Shown: positions 46,370 to 56,149 of the stretch, one piece after another | How positions within the stretch are numbered: the first letter of the stretch is position 1 | How the letters are laid out: each line of letters starts with the position of its first letter | Source of the DNA: Bryoerythrophyllum caledonicum | Lineage: Eukaryota > Streptophyta > Bryopsida > Pottiales > Pottiaceae | Assembly (NCBI GenBank): GCA_963971425.1 | Contig: OZ020521.1 | Span: 2,420,501-2,484,500, forward strand | Direction of reading: 5' to 3' | Length of the DNA stretch: 64,000 nucleotides | The notes under the pieces: generated by a model | Database searches by the model: none | What the model was told of the DNA's origin: nothing | What the model saw: only the letters and a program-made list of their open reading frames with translations | Made by a program: the position numbers and the translations under genes

Positions 46370-46830
46370 TTTCAATGAATATCTATTGAATATTTAATGT
46401 ATACTTATATATTTAATAAAAAGTTAATGACTTTCTATGATATTTTAATGTATACTTTATGACGATTTAATATATTTGTATATATCATGAATTTTAATAA
46501 AAATTAAATGAGTTTATTTGACTATTTAATGAATATTTAATGTATATTGATATATTTATTCTATATATATATTGAATGAATATTGAATGATTTAAAAATA
46601 AATTTCTAATGTATATTTAATTTATATTTGAATATTTAATGAATATTTAATGAATATTTAATTTATATTTGAATATTTAATGAATATTTAATGAATATTT
46701 AATGAATATTTATTGCATATTTAATGAATATTTATTGCATATTTAATGAATGTTTAATGAATGTTTAGTGAATGTTCAATAAATATTTAATGAATATCTA
46801 ATGAATCTTCAATGTATATTTCTATATTTA
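46370..46830. repeat. AATATTTAATG minisatellite
   Basis: About 30 degenerate units of AATATTTAATG or TGAATATTTAATGTATA, partly in exact runs at 46,620-46,760. It occupies the same position in copy 2 as the TTTTTCAAAAGG minisatellite does in copy 1. Confidence 0.85.
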
Positions 46831-47130
46831 TTGTGTATTTATTGTATATATATATATACATGTTTTTTTTTCTTTTTCAATATTCCTTTCTTTTCTCACT
46901 TTCCTTCTAAATCCAAGTTCTAGTTTTTCAATTTTGTACTTGCAGTTTCATTTTCCTTCCATATGTACATTCTACTTTGTCCATGTTTTGGGATAATATT
47001 TTTGTTCCATATCTACGTTCTATTTTTTCCAATCTTTCTCTAGCAAATTGTTTTTTTTCTAAATGCACTCAAAATCTTCTTTACTTTGATGCTTGAAATG
47101 TACACATAATAATTTTCTAGATTTCATACA

Positions 47131-47305
47131 CACTACAAGAAAACAAGGTGTTTAGCAACGTTTTGAAAAATTCCAAACCAACGACTAGGGACTTGCTTTG
47201 TACATAAAACCACGCTACAGTTGTTGCTTTTTTAAAAAGCAAGCCCCTAGGCGTTGCTTAGGAAATTTTTCAAAACGTTGCTAAACACCCTATTTTCTTG
47301 TAGTG
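47131..47305. mobile_element. CACTA-type MITE
   Basis: Starts CACTACAAGAAAAC and ends with the near-complement TTTTCTTGTAGTG, the En/Spm (CACTA) terminus. It is flanked by a perfect 3-bp duplication ACA (47,128-47,130 and 47,306-47,308). The inverted match extends about 35-45 bp inward (GTGTTTAGCAACGTTTTGAA). 175 bp, no coding capacity; it interrupts pogo-family copy 2. Confidence 0.92.
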
Positions 47306-47463
47306 ACACGAAATGTCCACACGTAAAAAAACTTTTGTTCCAGTATTTACTCAAATTGACATTTAGTGTAGCGGTTGACATTTAATGTATAGTTTTGTCA
47401 CTACACTAATCGTAAACTTTAGTGAATTTAGTGTCTACTACTAAATGCCATCTAAGGTAGTGG

Positions 47464-48100
47464 TTTATATTCCCGTGCGAATTTCAGGTTTGCATATTTA
47501 GACTTGTGAAAGAAAAAATTTATGATTTTTGGATGCTTCGCAAAGCTGTTGCTAAGGCATCCCAAAAAAAAAACATTTTTTTGAGCATTTCTACAATTTT
47601 CTATGAATTTTTAAGAACGACGGCTTAGAGTGGCCAATAACCGCTCATAGAGTCATGGTGTTCATGAGAGGTTGGATTCTGAAAATAAAGCACTTGTGCA
47701 CCAATTCGAACCAATCAGAAGTTCTCAATTTTCCCAAGCATGGGCGGAATTAGAACAAGCTTGGACACTTTCTAAAGCCAGGTTGGTTGGTTTCTGACAC
47801 ACAGCCCCGGAATGTAGGGTGCGACAATTGGAACTGCACGGAAATATCAACCACTACCTTATAGTGTAGTGGCTGCAGCTTTTTAGTTTTGGAGGCTGGA
47901 AATGGCTGCAGTTCAAATGCAGCTAATTACATAGGTAATAACACTACTTTTTAATAGTGAGCGCCATCAATCAAGTGCATAAACACCGGTGATGATCTAG
48001 AGCTCCACGAGCACTGGTGATGCTGATTTGCATGCAATAATAATGCAGGATCGACGGTAGCCGTTCGAAACGCCATTAGGCTCCTTCCCACCCCTCACTT
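47464..48100. other. Spacer, then presumed promoter
   Basis: 47,464-47,880 shows nothing supported. 47,900-48,100 is of mixed composition and leads into a TATA box. Confidence 0.4.
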
Positions 48101-48106
48101 TTGCGT

Positions 48107-48114
48107 TATAAAAG
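48107..48114 (+). promoter_or_regulatory. TATA box
   Basis: TATAAAAG after a C-rich stretch (CTTCCCACCCC). Transcription would begin near 48,137, giving a ~80-nt leader to the ATG at 48,216. Confidence 0.5.
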
Positions 48115-48215
48115 CAGATTGCAGTGGTCTATTGGGCATGGAAAAAGCCCTCCGTGTGGCCCAAGATCTGCCACTGTGAAGTCACCAAATTAAAGAACCC
48201 CTGAAGTCTATCCCA

Positions 48216-48374
48216 ATGGCAGTTATTCAACAAGTAGCTGCTTCAGCAGCTCAAACTGAAATATTCATAGTATCGGCAATTTTCGTGCTAATATGGAAGT
48301 TGGAAATACTTTCTGAAGGTGTATACATATATGTTGCGTTTTGCAAGAAATGGATATTTCCATTCTGCGGTTAG
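48216..48374 (+). CDS. Candidate 52-residue membrane protein
   Basis: ATG at 48,216 (CCCAATGGC context), stop TAG at 48,372. The protein starts MAVIQQVAASAAQTEIFIVS; residues about 15-29 form a hydrophobic segment (EIFIVSAIFVLIW), followed by LEILSEGVYIYVAFCKKWIF with a second hydrophobic stretch and a basic, Cys/aromatic C-terminus. One or two membrane segments are predicted by eye. It stands in the least repetitive part of the window behind a TATA box with normal spacing. I do not recognise the family. A chance ORF or the first exon of a longer gene are alternatives. Confidence 0.45.
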   Translation: MAVIQQVAASAAQTEIFIVSAIFVLIWKLEILSEGVYIYVAFCKKWIFPFCG

Positions 48375-48527
48375 ATGGACGACGTCACAATATAAGTGTA
48401 GTGGCATTCCATAAAGTCTGGTATCTGAAAAAATCTGGGAGTTTTGGAATTATTGTTGGCGAAACCTCGCCTTAGTTAAAAATGTGTTTGTTTTGTTCTG
48501 AGAATGGGGCACGTACAATACCAGTAT

Positions 48528-48534
48528 CACGTGG
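48528..48534 (+). promoter_or_regulatory. G-box/ABRE-like CACGTGG
   Basis: CACGTGG, the core bound by plant bZIP and bHLH factors. It lies about 750 bp upstream of the TATA box at 49,280. Confidence 0.4.
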
Positions 48535-48549
48535 GTATCAATCAAAGCC

Positions 48550-48717
48550 ATGGTGAAGGGCAGAAACATGTGGACATGGTACATTTGGGCAATAGAACAA
48601 GGAGATGATGACGACACTTACACAGCACACATACGGCTTCCTGTGGTGAGATCCGCACCTGGAATGAGTACGGCGATCAACAAGAAGGCAGAGTTGCATC
48701 ATTTGCATGCAAATTAA
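48550..48717 (+). CDS. Small ORF, 55 residues, uncertain
   Basis: ATG in a good context (AAAGCCATGG); begins MVKGRNMWTWYIWAIEQGDD and ends KKAELHHLHAN. Trp-rich then Asp-rich; no domain recognised. It lies just after the G-box at 48,528. It may be chance; included because this island is otherwise non-repetitive. Confidence 0.25.
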   Translation: MVKGRNMWTWYIWAIEQGDDDDTYTAHIRLPVVRSAPGMSTAINKKAELHHLHAN

Positions 48718-48970
48718 TGTAGAATCCCCGCTCAGATATCTGGAGGATTAAGTTGGACGTGTCATGGTTTATCGACAGTAGGGCCAATAGTAGTACTACA
48801 TGCAAGTTCAGGGAAGAACATCGATTGAGTGCCTGTCTGATTTCTAATCTAATCCACTTTCCAACGCATCCACTTTCATTATTCTAACAACCTTTGACAA
48901 TCTATATTGCAGACAAAGCAATGGATATTGCCAGCAAGCCTGGATATAATTTCCATGCACGATCATGAAT

Positions 48971-48987
48971 CCACGTAAAGGACGTGG
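48971..48987. promoter_or_regulatory. Paired inverted ACGT elements
   Basis: CCACGT-AAAG-GACGTGG, two ABRE-like ACGT cores facing each other, about 300 bp upstream of the next TATA box. Paired ACGT elements are typical of ABA- or drought-responsive plant promoters. Confidence 0.45.
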
Positions 48988-49279
48988 TTAATTGCTGCAA
49001 TCCAAGATCGGTCTATCCGATAGTGGACGTACTTTTCACGGGCAGCCCGGGGCAATTTGACAAAATTTACTTTTGGTAATCCCGATTTTGATGATGTGAA
49101 TCTTCAATCATGTACACCTGCAGAAATTCCAGAGTCGACTCGCACAAATTCCTGTCATGAGAAGCGTTACAATTCACATAATTTCATGCCCTGGTTTCTG
49201 CATGATTGTGTCGTCTGATAATTTTCAGACATGGTGACTCGCAACTAAACTGCCACTGGAATAAAATCATCACTTCGGC

Positions 49280-49286
49280 TATAAAT
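49280..49286 (+). promoter_or_regulatory. TATA box
   Basis: CTATAAATC, followed about 30 bp later by ACACACCATATTC, a plausible initiation site. The leader to the ATG at 49,634 would be about 320 nt and could contain an intron. Confidence 0.5.
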
Positions 49287-49633
49287 CTAAAACACACCAT
49301 ATTCAACAACTGCCCAAGTCACAAGCTTTGAAACATAACACGTAGTCACGTCTAGAAAGTGCTTCTAGAGTCATAAGAATCTGCCAATACAACCAACAAC
49401 TCCACATTGCTCAAGATTGCCCTTAGACAAGACCTGGGGCATCTTTGGTAATATCTGAGGCGCAAAGCCAGCGTCAAAACTCGCGCCCAAGTTGGTCACT
49501 GGTCACGAACTGCTCTATTCAAATCTAGACCCGATGTGAGAAGCATCAATTGTTGAAGCAGGGAGACTGTATCTGACACACGGAAGTTACATAGTTTTTC
49601 TTTTTCCAGTGGCTCGTCCAGGGCTAATTCGAA

Positions 49634-49873
49634 ATGAGTCGTGGATACATTTCTGTTGCTCGTCGTCTGTCAGATTCTGTTCCCTGTGCGTCCAGCACAA
49701 AGCTGCAGCTGGCCTCGGTAGCTGCAGCCGGACCTGGTCAGGACTCTCAACGAGCTCAGTGTACTTTTCTAGCTAGTCCACCTATAAATTTCCTCGCAAC
49801 ACCACCCACGTCGGTAAAAGTCCCTCCCAAGCTCCCAGTGTTCGAACCAGAGCTCGAAGAAAAGCAGCACTAG
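49634..49873 (+). CDS. Candidate 79-residue protein with organelle-type presequence
   Basis: Begins MSRGYISVARRLSDSVPCAS: Arg/Ser/Ala-rich with no acidic residue in the first 13, like a mitochondrial targeting peptide. The rest is Ala/Pro/Ser-rich and ends PPKLPVFEPELEEKQH. Together with a TATA box and paired ACGT elements upstream, it could be a small stress-induced, organelle-targeted (LEA-like) protein. That is inference from composition and promoter; no family is recognised. It may be only the first exon. Confidence 0.45.
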   Translation: MSRGYISVARRLSDSVPCASSTKLQLASVAAAGPGQDSQRAQCTFLASPPINFLATPPTSVKVPPKLPVFEPELEEKQH

Positions 49874-50291
49874 ACGGGGCATCAAGTATAGTCAGTTAAC
49901 ATGACCTTGAATCAAATCTCTCAGATCTTAACATCATGGATCCTCTGCCAAATCGACAAAAGTGTCGTTCATGACGTTCAGAGCTGGGCTTGTGTACACT
50001 TTCCGCCCAAACTGCAACGAAGAGCACAGAGGCTGTGCCAGTGATCCCATTCGATTCCACTAGAATTACCACACTAATAATGATGTCTAGTGTTATGTTT
50101 TGATCACCACACACTAAACGTCAACAAGTAAAATTTGAAAATATGCATACTGTTCACGACGCACGTAGTGAATATATTCAGTATTTTACACGATATTGTA
50201 GTGTATATTGTACATGTATAATGGAGTGTGTCATGTAGTGTATTATGTTCATATAGTGAGAATATATTGTAATGAATATGGTGATGTAGTG
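49874..50291. other. Spacer with TAGTGTA-rich pogo-like fragment
   Basis: No gene. 50,075-50,291 is rich in CACACTAAACG, GTAGTGTATA and ATAGTGAGA words resembling pogo-family ends, but boundaries are unclear. Confidence 0.35.
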
Positions 50292-50306
50292 TATACAATA
50301 TTTATC

Positions 50307-50396
50307 TTTTAAAAAAAAATTTGGGCACAAAACAAAGCGAAGTTTGGGTTGCAAAGAACCGAGGGAAGCAACAGGAACAAAAGGCGCGCCAAGGCG
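50307..50396 (-). mobile_element. Very short LINE 3' end insertion
   Basis: 90 bp flanked by 15-bp direct repeats with one mismatch (TATACAATATTTATC 50,292-50,306; TATATAATATTTATC 50,397-50,411). The minus strand resembles the 3' end of the LINE copy at 16.2 kb (GGCGCGCCT, then CAAACTT, then GTTTTGTTTTGTG-like) and ends in an A/T tail. Confidence 0.7.
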
Positions 50397-50411
50397 TATA
50401 TAATATTTATC

Positions 50412-51640
50412 AAAGTCCGGTACTTCTACATATGAACTGTAGTATGTATCTAGTCAAGTACAATATTTGAATACAATATAAATATTTGTACAATATACAT
50501 TACAATACATCTGCAGACTATACCTCACACTAAATGTCAACATGTATAATTTTTGGTATTCCATAATTTACTGGAATTGACATACTATTAGAGTTCCCTT
50601 TTAGTGTGAAAAAAAATCAAGAAAATGGTCAAAATGCCCATTACACAAAAAAAATCCAACACAAGCACCGGCACAAAAAAATTCATGTAAAAAAATGTAG
50701 GTGAAAATTCATATTAAAAAATCCAGGTGAAAAAAAATTGGGTAAAGAATTGGATAGAATATTTCACAGTAGAATAAGATGTTGTTCTGATCCAATTGTT
50801 GAGATCTTGTCAAATCTTAATATTTTAATGATAAAATGTTAAAAATATTCGCCACCTTGGCAAGAGTTTGGATTGAACAAGAATAGAAACCCAAATCTCC
50901 CTTGGGGGACCAAACTCTTGGTGCCAAAACCTCCAAAAAGTGCTGCCATTTAGACATTTAAGACGCTTTTGGTACCTTGGTCCAAATGTGAAACTCCAAG
51001 GTCCTCACTAAGCCCATTTTGACGCTCTAGACCAATCAAATTGCTAGTAGAACTTGGTACCTTGGTACCATGGTCCATGTGTGAAACCTCTCTTAAACAT
51101 CATCATTCATGTGGTATTGACTACACTCATTATCAAAATTCATATAATTTGCTAGCTCTGGATCTTGTAGTCTTTTCATATGAGACACTATTAATTGGGG
51201 TCGCTATTCAAGAGGAAAAAAAGAATAACACTAGCCAAAATGACCAAGATAAGTGAAGAGTGGGGTAGTGCTACTATATATATCACTAGGCCCAAAATGT
51301 TACTAATATGTTTGGGGCCTAGACCATATGTAACCAAAACAACATTGTCTAGTAAGGTAGAGGCACCCAATTACACAATCTAAATGAATTGCTTGAAAAC
51401 ATGTATCAATGGTGTTTATTGGTTGTTTTACTCTATTGTAGCAAAATTGGTAGATAAACCTTCTCTTTGTGATGATGGCAAATTTGGGACATAATTGAGT
51501 GGTTCCCATGATTCTATTTCTACTATAGGTCATCTTTAGTTAAAGTTGGACACAAAAAAAGCATTTTGATGAAGTCCAATACTCTTAGTAGGGCCCTTGT
51601 CTTATTTCTCCCTTTTGTAGTTTGTTCCCCCACTACCCTA
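50412..51640. other. AT-rich spacer
   Basis: No gene. 50,520-50,555 repeats the CACACTAAATGTCAAC word seen at 50,110. A solo copy of the first ~19 bp of the MITE end described at 51,921 occurs at 51,355-51,373 (AAGGTAGAGGCACCCAATT). Confidence 0.4.
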
Positions 51641-51860
51641 CGTGCGCATCATTTCTGTCCATGGAGATTGTAAAAAAAATTGGAAAATTCAAGAGATTTT
51701 TCTGGGTGATACTTATAAAATTTCAAGGTGATTCCCATGAAATATCAAGGTAACACTGGTGTAATGCCAAGGTGATACCCTTGTCATGCCAAGGTGATGC
51801 CTGCATAATACCCAGTTGATGCACATGTAATACATAGATGATATCCATCGTGTTTAAACC
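51640..51860 (-). repeat. 22-bp minisatellite with flanks shared with 63.2 kb
   Basis: About six units of the type AAGGTGATACCCNTGTNATG with a 22-bp period, preceded by GGAAAATTCAAGAGATTTTT. Both the array and this flank recur in reverse complement at 63,185-63,290. No protein features. Confidence 0.75.
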
Positions 51861-51920
51861 ATTGGTGTTTTTGTTTTTTTTCTGCTTGGTCTAAACCAAC
51901 TAGACTTGCTCCCTCCACGT

Positions 51921-52453
51921 CTAAGGTAGAGGCACCCAATTCCGATCAGTAGAGTATGCATGGCATGGTGCATGAAAATGGCAAATGCTTGAAATGGTGC
52001 ATGAAGTGACCCAAAATCGAAAACTCAAAATCTGAAAACACCATCCATTATTGGCATTGGGTCATAATGTGTGCAATTTTGGATTGCTCCACCTCAATTT
52101 AGCTCTCATTGGTGACTTTGCCCTAAAAGTTGAACAAGGCCGATTGGTATTGGGTACCCTCCATGAGTTGGGTATCCATGGCATGTTTTCTCACTTTTAC
52201 TCACTCTCATTTATTAGCATTGGGTGAAGGAGGGCACCAAATCTCACCTACTCTAGAGTTTGATTATGGGCTCTAGAGGTTTTTGGGCTTTTAAATTCTA
52301 TATCAATTCCAAATCTTTGTGATTAAATTTGAAAAAATATTTGTTGAGTTTCATTCCTAGTTCCGCATTTTTCTACATAAATGCTTTTGACATACAATGT
52401 CATTTGAGTCCCGAACTGGCTTAAGTGATCGGAATTGGGTGCCTCTACCTTAG
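51921..52453. mobile_element. MITE with perfect 28-bp inverted ends
   Basis: 51,921-51,948 is the exact reverse complement of 52,426-52,453; it begins CTAAGGTAGAGGCACCCAAT. 533 bp, no coding capacity. Flanks show no clear target duplication. The perfect TIR suggests a relatively young insertion. Confidence 0.85.
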
Positions 52454-52759
52454 TACCCTTGAAGAAGAAGAAAAATACAGGAAAACATGCATTTATATGT
52501 TACAAGATCTCTAAAATTGGTTATTTTTGTTACATGAAGTTTACTTTCAAGAAGGGGCAGTATTGGTACACTAAAGATCACATATAGTGTAGTATACACT
52601 AAATGCAAAGCCATACACTAATTGCAAAATTTGCAACTAGTGTGGTGACATAACAATACATTAAATGTGAAGGACATTACACTGTATGCAAATCTCAGTA
52701 AAGATTGCAATGACTTGTTTTTTTACTTGTGTGCATTTAGTGTATGAAAAGAAGAATAA

Positions 52760-53077
52760 CCAAACCCTCTCCGATCCACATGACACACCATAAAACACCC
52801 TAATTCTCCCACCGCCCGCTCATTCCCCCTCCCTCACCCCCCTTCATTGTCTTTACTTTCCCTTCCTTTTCTTTTCTCCCCACTCCCTTTCTTTGATTGT
52901 GGCTTTCCTTGTTTTGGTTTTTATCCCTATGGTTACTTGTTACATAGTGTCTACCCTCGAGAGGGGGAAGTAGCTCCATACTACTAATTCCTTGCCTGGT
53001 GGGCATGGTCTTAGTGGTGGTGCAAACAAACACTTTATTCACGTTGGTCCCTCCGGGACCGGCGTTCTTCTTCTTCT
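52760..53077 (+). mobile_element. Retroposon with the shared stem-loop/(TTC)n 3' tail
   Basis: Flanked by 18-bp direct repeats with one mismatch (52,742-52,759 and 53,078-53,095; GTATGAAAAGAA core). The 3' ~130 nt (from 52,946: CTACCCTCGAGAGGGGGAAG) match the SINE tail, ending GGTCCCTCCGGGACC and TTCTTCTTCTTCT. The 5' ~185 bp is C/T-rich and unlike the tRNA-derived head at 57.4 kb. Confidence 0.82.
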
Positions 53078-53509
53078 GTATGAAAAGAAAAATAAAATGA
53101 TGTGCACATTTTGAGTATGAAAAGAGAATTTGAGTTCATTTGAAGAAAACACCCATTTGGAAAAACAACTTTAGTAAAACAAAACATAGATTGCAAGCAA
53201 AAAAAAAAAAAAAAACATTTGCAAGGAAACGTTTGCAGAATAAGAATTGAGACATGGAATGAAAACATAGATTGCAAAAAAAAAATTGCAGTAAGAAGAT
53301 TGAAGAAATAAGGATGAATACATGGAAGGATAATAAAATTGAAACAAAAAAAAGAAAAAAGAAATGGGTAAGACAAGTCTTAAAAGTAAGGATGAAGAAA
53401 ATTTAATAAGAAAGAAACATTTGCAATAAGAAATTGGAAAGAATAAAAACAACCAAAAAGGAGGAAAGTAAAATTGCAAATATGTAATAAAAAACATAGA
53501 TTAATTTGC

Positions 53510-55080
53510 ACTTTTAACATCTCTTGAAGGTGCGGAAATAAATGTTCAATACTCCTAGTGCCATCTAAATCCAATGCTAAGCCACATCTAATCATAGTTT
53601 TTTGCACATAGGAAATGTTGTTGGAATCAACCATGCGGTTTACATCATTGACCGCATTTGTTGCTAACTGAAGAAAAAAACGCTTACTCGGATTTGTAAG
53701 TTTCCCAGACCATTGATCATTGTTGTGCACATTGTTTTGCCAAACATTGTTTTTGATGAATTCATATTTTTTTGCCTCCCACCGTCTTGTCCATGCAACT
53801 TTTATTTTTGAGATAATAAAAGTATTGGCCGGTTGGCAAAGATGGATTGTACATGGGGGGAGATATTTTAAGACCGTTCATTTTTTAACTAACACATCCG
53901 CTAATCTAGGGATAATATTGTGGCACGTACAATTATCCATCCAAATATATTTCGTGCAATTATGGACATTTTTTTGGTCAGATCTAGGGTCCTCAAAGAA
54001 TTGAGGGAAAATGGACAGATCCATCCATCGTTTGGGCCCGTGCGGTAAGAAACTCCGGGAATAGAGTCCTATAATCTATGGATGGGTAATTACTATTAGT
54101 ATTGATAAAAATAATCATCGGGGCTTCTATCATGGCTCTACGTTCTTCGGAAATTTGAATGACCATGGTCATTGCTTCCCCACCGACGACCACATTGACA
54201 TAAGTGATCGTAGCATCTCCTTGAAATCCTAGAGTTCGCCTATTGTCCATATTGATGGTAAAATGGATTTCGTCCAAGTTTTCCATGAGATTTTCATCAA
54301 ACTCACTCGATTGAAACCCTCTGTGTAAAATACTCAAATGGAAAGTAGTGTTCATCTCTGTTTGATTTTCTTTTTCTCGGATGCAAATCAAACATCCCCT
54401 TTGGAAAAATAGAACAATATCATGTGCATTCATGAAATGATGTATCCATGAAATGCGTGATTTTTTGTGTTAGTAAAACATTGTCTTTAGGATTGGTAGA
54501 TTAGACGATATTGGGTGAATCTAGAGCTATGAGTATGCACAAAACAGGTGAAAATTTCAGTGAGGAAGTCTTGTAAACCTCAAATGACTAAAGGAGTTTT
54601 GGATACAGCCACTGTATCCAATCTGATCTACGCGGACCTCGTCCGGATGCTGCCTTGTTGAGCATACGCTTCAGGGCGCCCTTGCTGCTACGGGTAATTT
54701 CGAGCGCTTGGGTAGGAACACGTCCGTCGGCGACTATAAGGAAGTCACAGAGGCCACCAGCAGGTGGCCCTAATCATGTTAGTTTGGTGTTGCGCTCGGA
54801 AGTGTTCACGGAAAGCCTTAACTATACGGTTGTAGAGATTGCGGCTTCCACGAATGTCGTTGTCCTCAATCATCCATGCAACATCATCGCGCGGGGTCTT
54901 CAATGTGGAAAGTTGATGGATGGTGCGATGACGTGGCGTTCGGTCGGATGCTTTATGCCTGCAAGAATGGAAATCAGTATCAACATCCATGATTTTCACT
55001 CAACATTTGAATGTGGATGGTTTTTGTATATGGCCACAGGGACGTAAGATTGAGGTCCAACGATGACGTCGAATTTGGGG
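53510..55080 (-). pseudogene. pogo-like DDE transposase, broken
   Basis: The enzyme would excise and reinsert the element. N-terminal part (about 55,000-54,600): DDVAWMIEDNDIRGSRNLYN, KAFREHFRAQHQTNMIRATC, a frameshift, then LCDFLIVADGRVPTQALEIT and GRGPRRSDWIQWLYPKLL. The catalytic region (54,433-53,993) has ENLDEIHF (first Asp, residue 54 of that frame), NMDNRRTLGF and GGEAMTMVIQIS. After a frame change: KYIWMDNCTCHN (second Asp), KYLPPCTIHLCQPANTF (third Asp position, now Asn), KVAWTRRWEAKKYEF. Last piece (53,730-53,510): QWSGKLTNPSKRFFLQLATN and MIRCGLALDLDGT. It fits the DDE_1/pogo-Tc5 class. At least two frameshifts, stops and the Asn change inactivate it. Confidence 0.88.
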
Positions 55081-55818
55081 CTCATGAGGTCGGACCATGG
55101 GGCTAATGTGTTGCACCGGGTTGCTGAGTCGCATTGGATTTCTGAGTTGCATCGGGTTGTTGAGTCACATTGCCTATAATGTTGAAGTTAGCCGGGCGTC
55201 TGACCGAATGTGTCAGGCTGCTGAACTACGCGGAAGACAAAGGCCGGTATGACAACGGGGTCTGGACTTTATGAAGGTTTACAGCAAATGCGCTTCTGAA
55301 GAGTGACGACCCCAGATGAAGGAGAGTGCGGGCAGGCAACTCAAGAGCGACAACCTTAGATGATGGTGTGACACAAGCCCAAATGCAAAATCAGAAAACG
55401 AGAAAATGAGACTGTTTTGGGATTGTAGATGGGCAACAAATTAAAGATAAACCTCTCAAGCTCCAAAACTAAACATCTCCAAATAGTTTAGAGATGCACA
55501 AGAGAATGCAAGCTAGAGTTGGGAGAAAATGCAAGAGAGAGTTGGGAGTACAGAAAGTGGGAGAGTTGGAAATAGGAAGTAGTCAAGGGGGAGAATTAAT
55601 GCATGACGGCCAATAGGCCGATGATTGGATGTAGGGTGAGTTGAAAATGTGGAGAAGCCAACAATGAGAATGAAGGCATGATGGCCGGTAGCGGTTGATT
55701 GGGGGTAACATTAATGACATTCGCATCTGACACTAATTGAGAACTTATTCACAAATAATGTACTAAGGTAAGTATACTATTTGTGCCCATTGCTAAATGT
55801 GAACTTTTATGTAGTGTG

Positions 55819-55885
55819 CAAAAAGAGAATGCTACTAAGATACACAAATGAACAAAGACAGAAAAAATCCTAAACCTCAAACTGA
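55819..55885. other. Short spacer
   Basis: Right flank of the pogo-like element; nothing seen. Confidence 0.4.
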
Positions 55886-56050
55886 GGCGCTACTAGAGAA
55901 GCTATTGCTAGCAGCTTTGCTAGAGAAGCTATTGTTGGCAGCTCTAAGGTAGTCGTGTCCATCATCCCCGGCGCTACTAGAGAAGCTATTGCTAGCAGCT
56001 TTGCTAGAGAAGCTATTGTTGGCAGCTCTAAGGTAGTCGTGTCCATCATC
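55886..56050. repeat. Near-perfect 84-bp tandem duplication
   Basis: 55,886-55,969 and 55,970-56,050 are identical by eye except at the last bases. Each unit itself contains two ~42-bp halves (CTAGAGAAGCTATTG(C/T)TAGCA-like). The period is a multiple of three, so both strands show in-frame 28-residue repeats in an otherwise unsupported ORF. Probably recent. Confidence 0.85.
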
Positions 56051-56149
56051 GCCACCATTCTATCACCGCCATTCCATATTTGGTCCCAATTCCATCCCAT
56101 ATCGCCACATTGCCATCCATTCACTCTTTGTCAGCTCCAAATTAAAGCA

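Larger units (their letters stand above)
45866..47463. mobile_element. Non-autonomous pogo-family element, copy 2
   Basis: Left end CACTACACTAAAAATG; right end the complement of CACTACCTTAGATGGCATTT. Sub-end words (CTTATCCTAGTACACTAT on the left; ATTAGTGTAGTGACAAAAC, read inward from the right) match copy 1 and the transposase-bearing element at 52.6-55.8 kb. It shares with copy 1 a pyrimidine-rich block (TTCCTTCCATAT, CTCTTCTTCACTTTTGATAC-like). The central minisatellite is different, and a CACTA MITE is nested near the right end. Confidence 0.78.
52565..55818 (-). mobile_element. pogo-like transposon, transposase-bearing
   Basis: The outer ~120 bp on each side match the ends of the non-autonomous elements at 18.8 and 45.9 kb. 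Read inward from the right: CACACTACATAAAAG, then AAATAGTATACTTACCTTAG. Read inward from the left: TACACTAAAGATC, then GTGGTGACATAACAATAC. The transposase reads right to left. A retroposon is nested at 52,760-53,077. The transposase has stops and frameshifts, so this copy is not active itself. 53,090-53,500 is a purine-rich tract. Confidence 0.78.

Noticed and set aside
45866-47463. CACTA transposon based on the CACTAC start
   Set aside because: Both ends match the element bearing a pogo-like transposase, and no 3-bp duplication was found; only the nested 175-bp element is a true CACTA MITE.
51640-51860. CRISPR-like array of short repeats
   Set aside because: The 22-bp units are contiguous with no unique spacers, the context is eukaryotic, and there are no cas genes. 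The 21-bp GC-rich arrays were rejected for the same reason.
53035-53497. Phe/Leu-rich minus-strand ORFs that look like membrane proteins
   Set aside because: They arise from a purine-rich tract (AAGAAA/GCAAAAA words) inside the pogo-like element.
55870-56124. 84-codon minus-strand ORF with a 28-residue repeat
   Set aside because: The repeat is an 84-bp DNA duplication open on both strands; nothing else supports coding.
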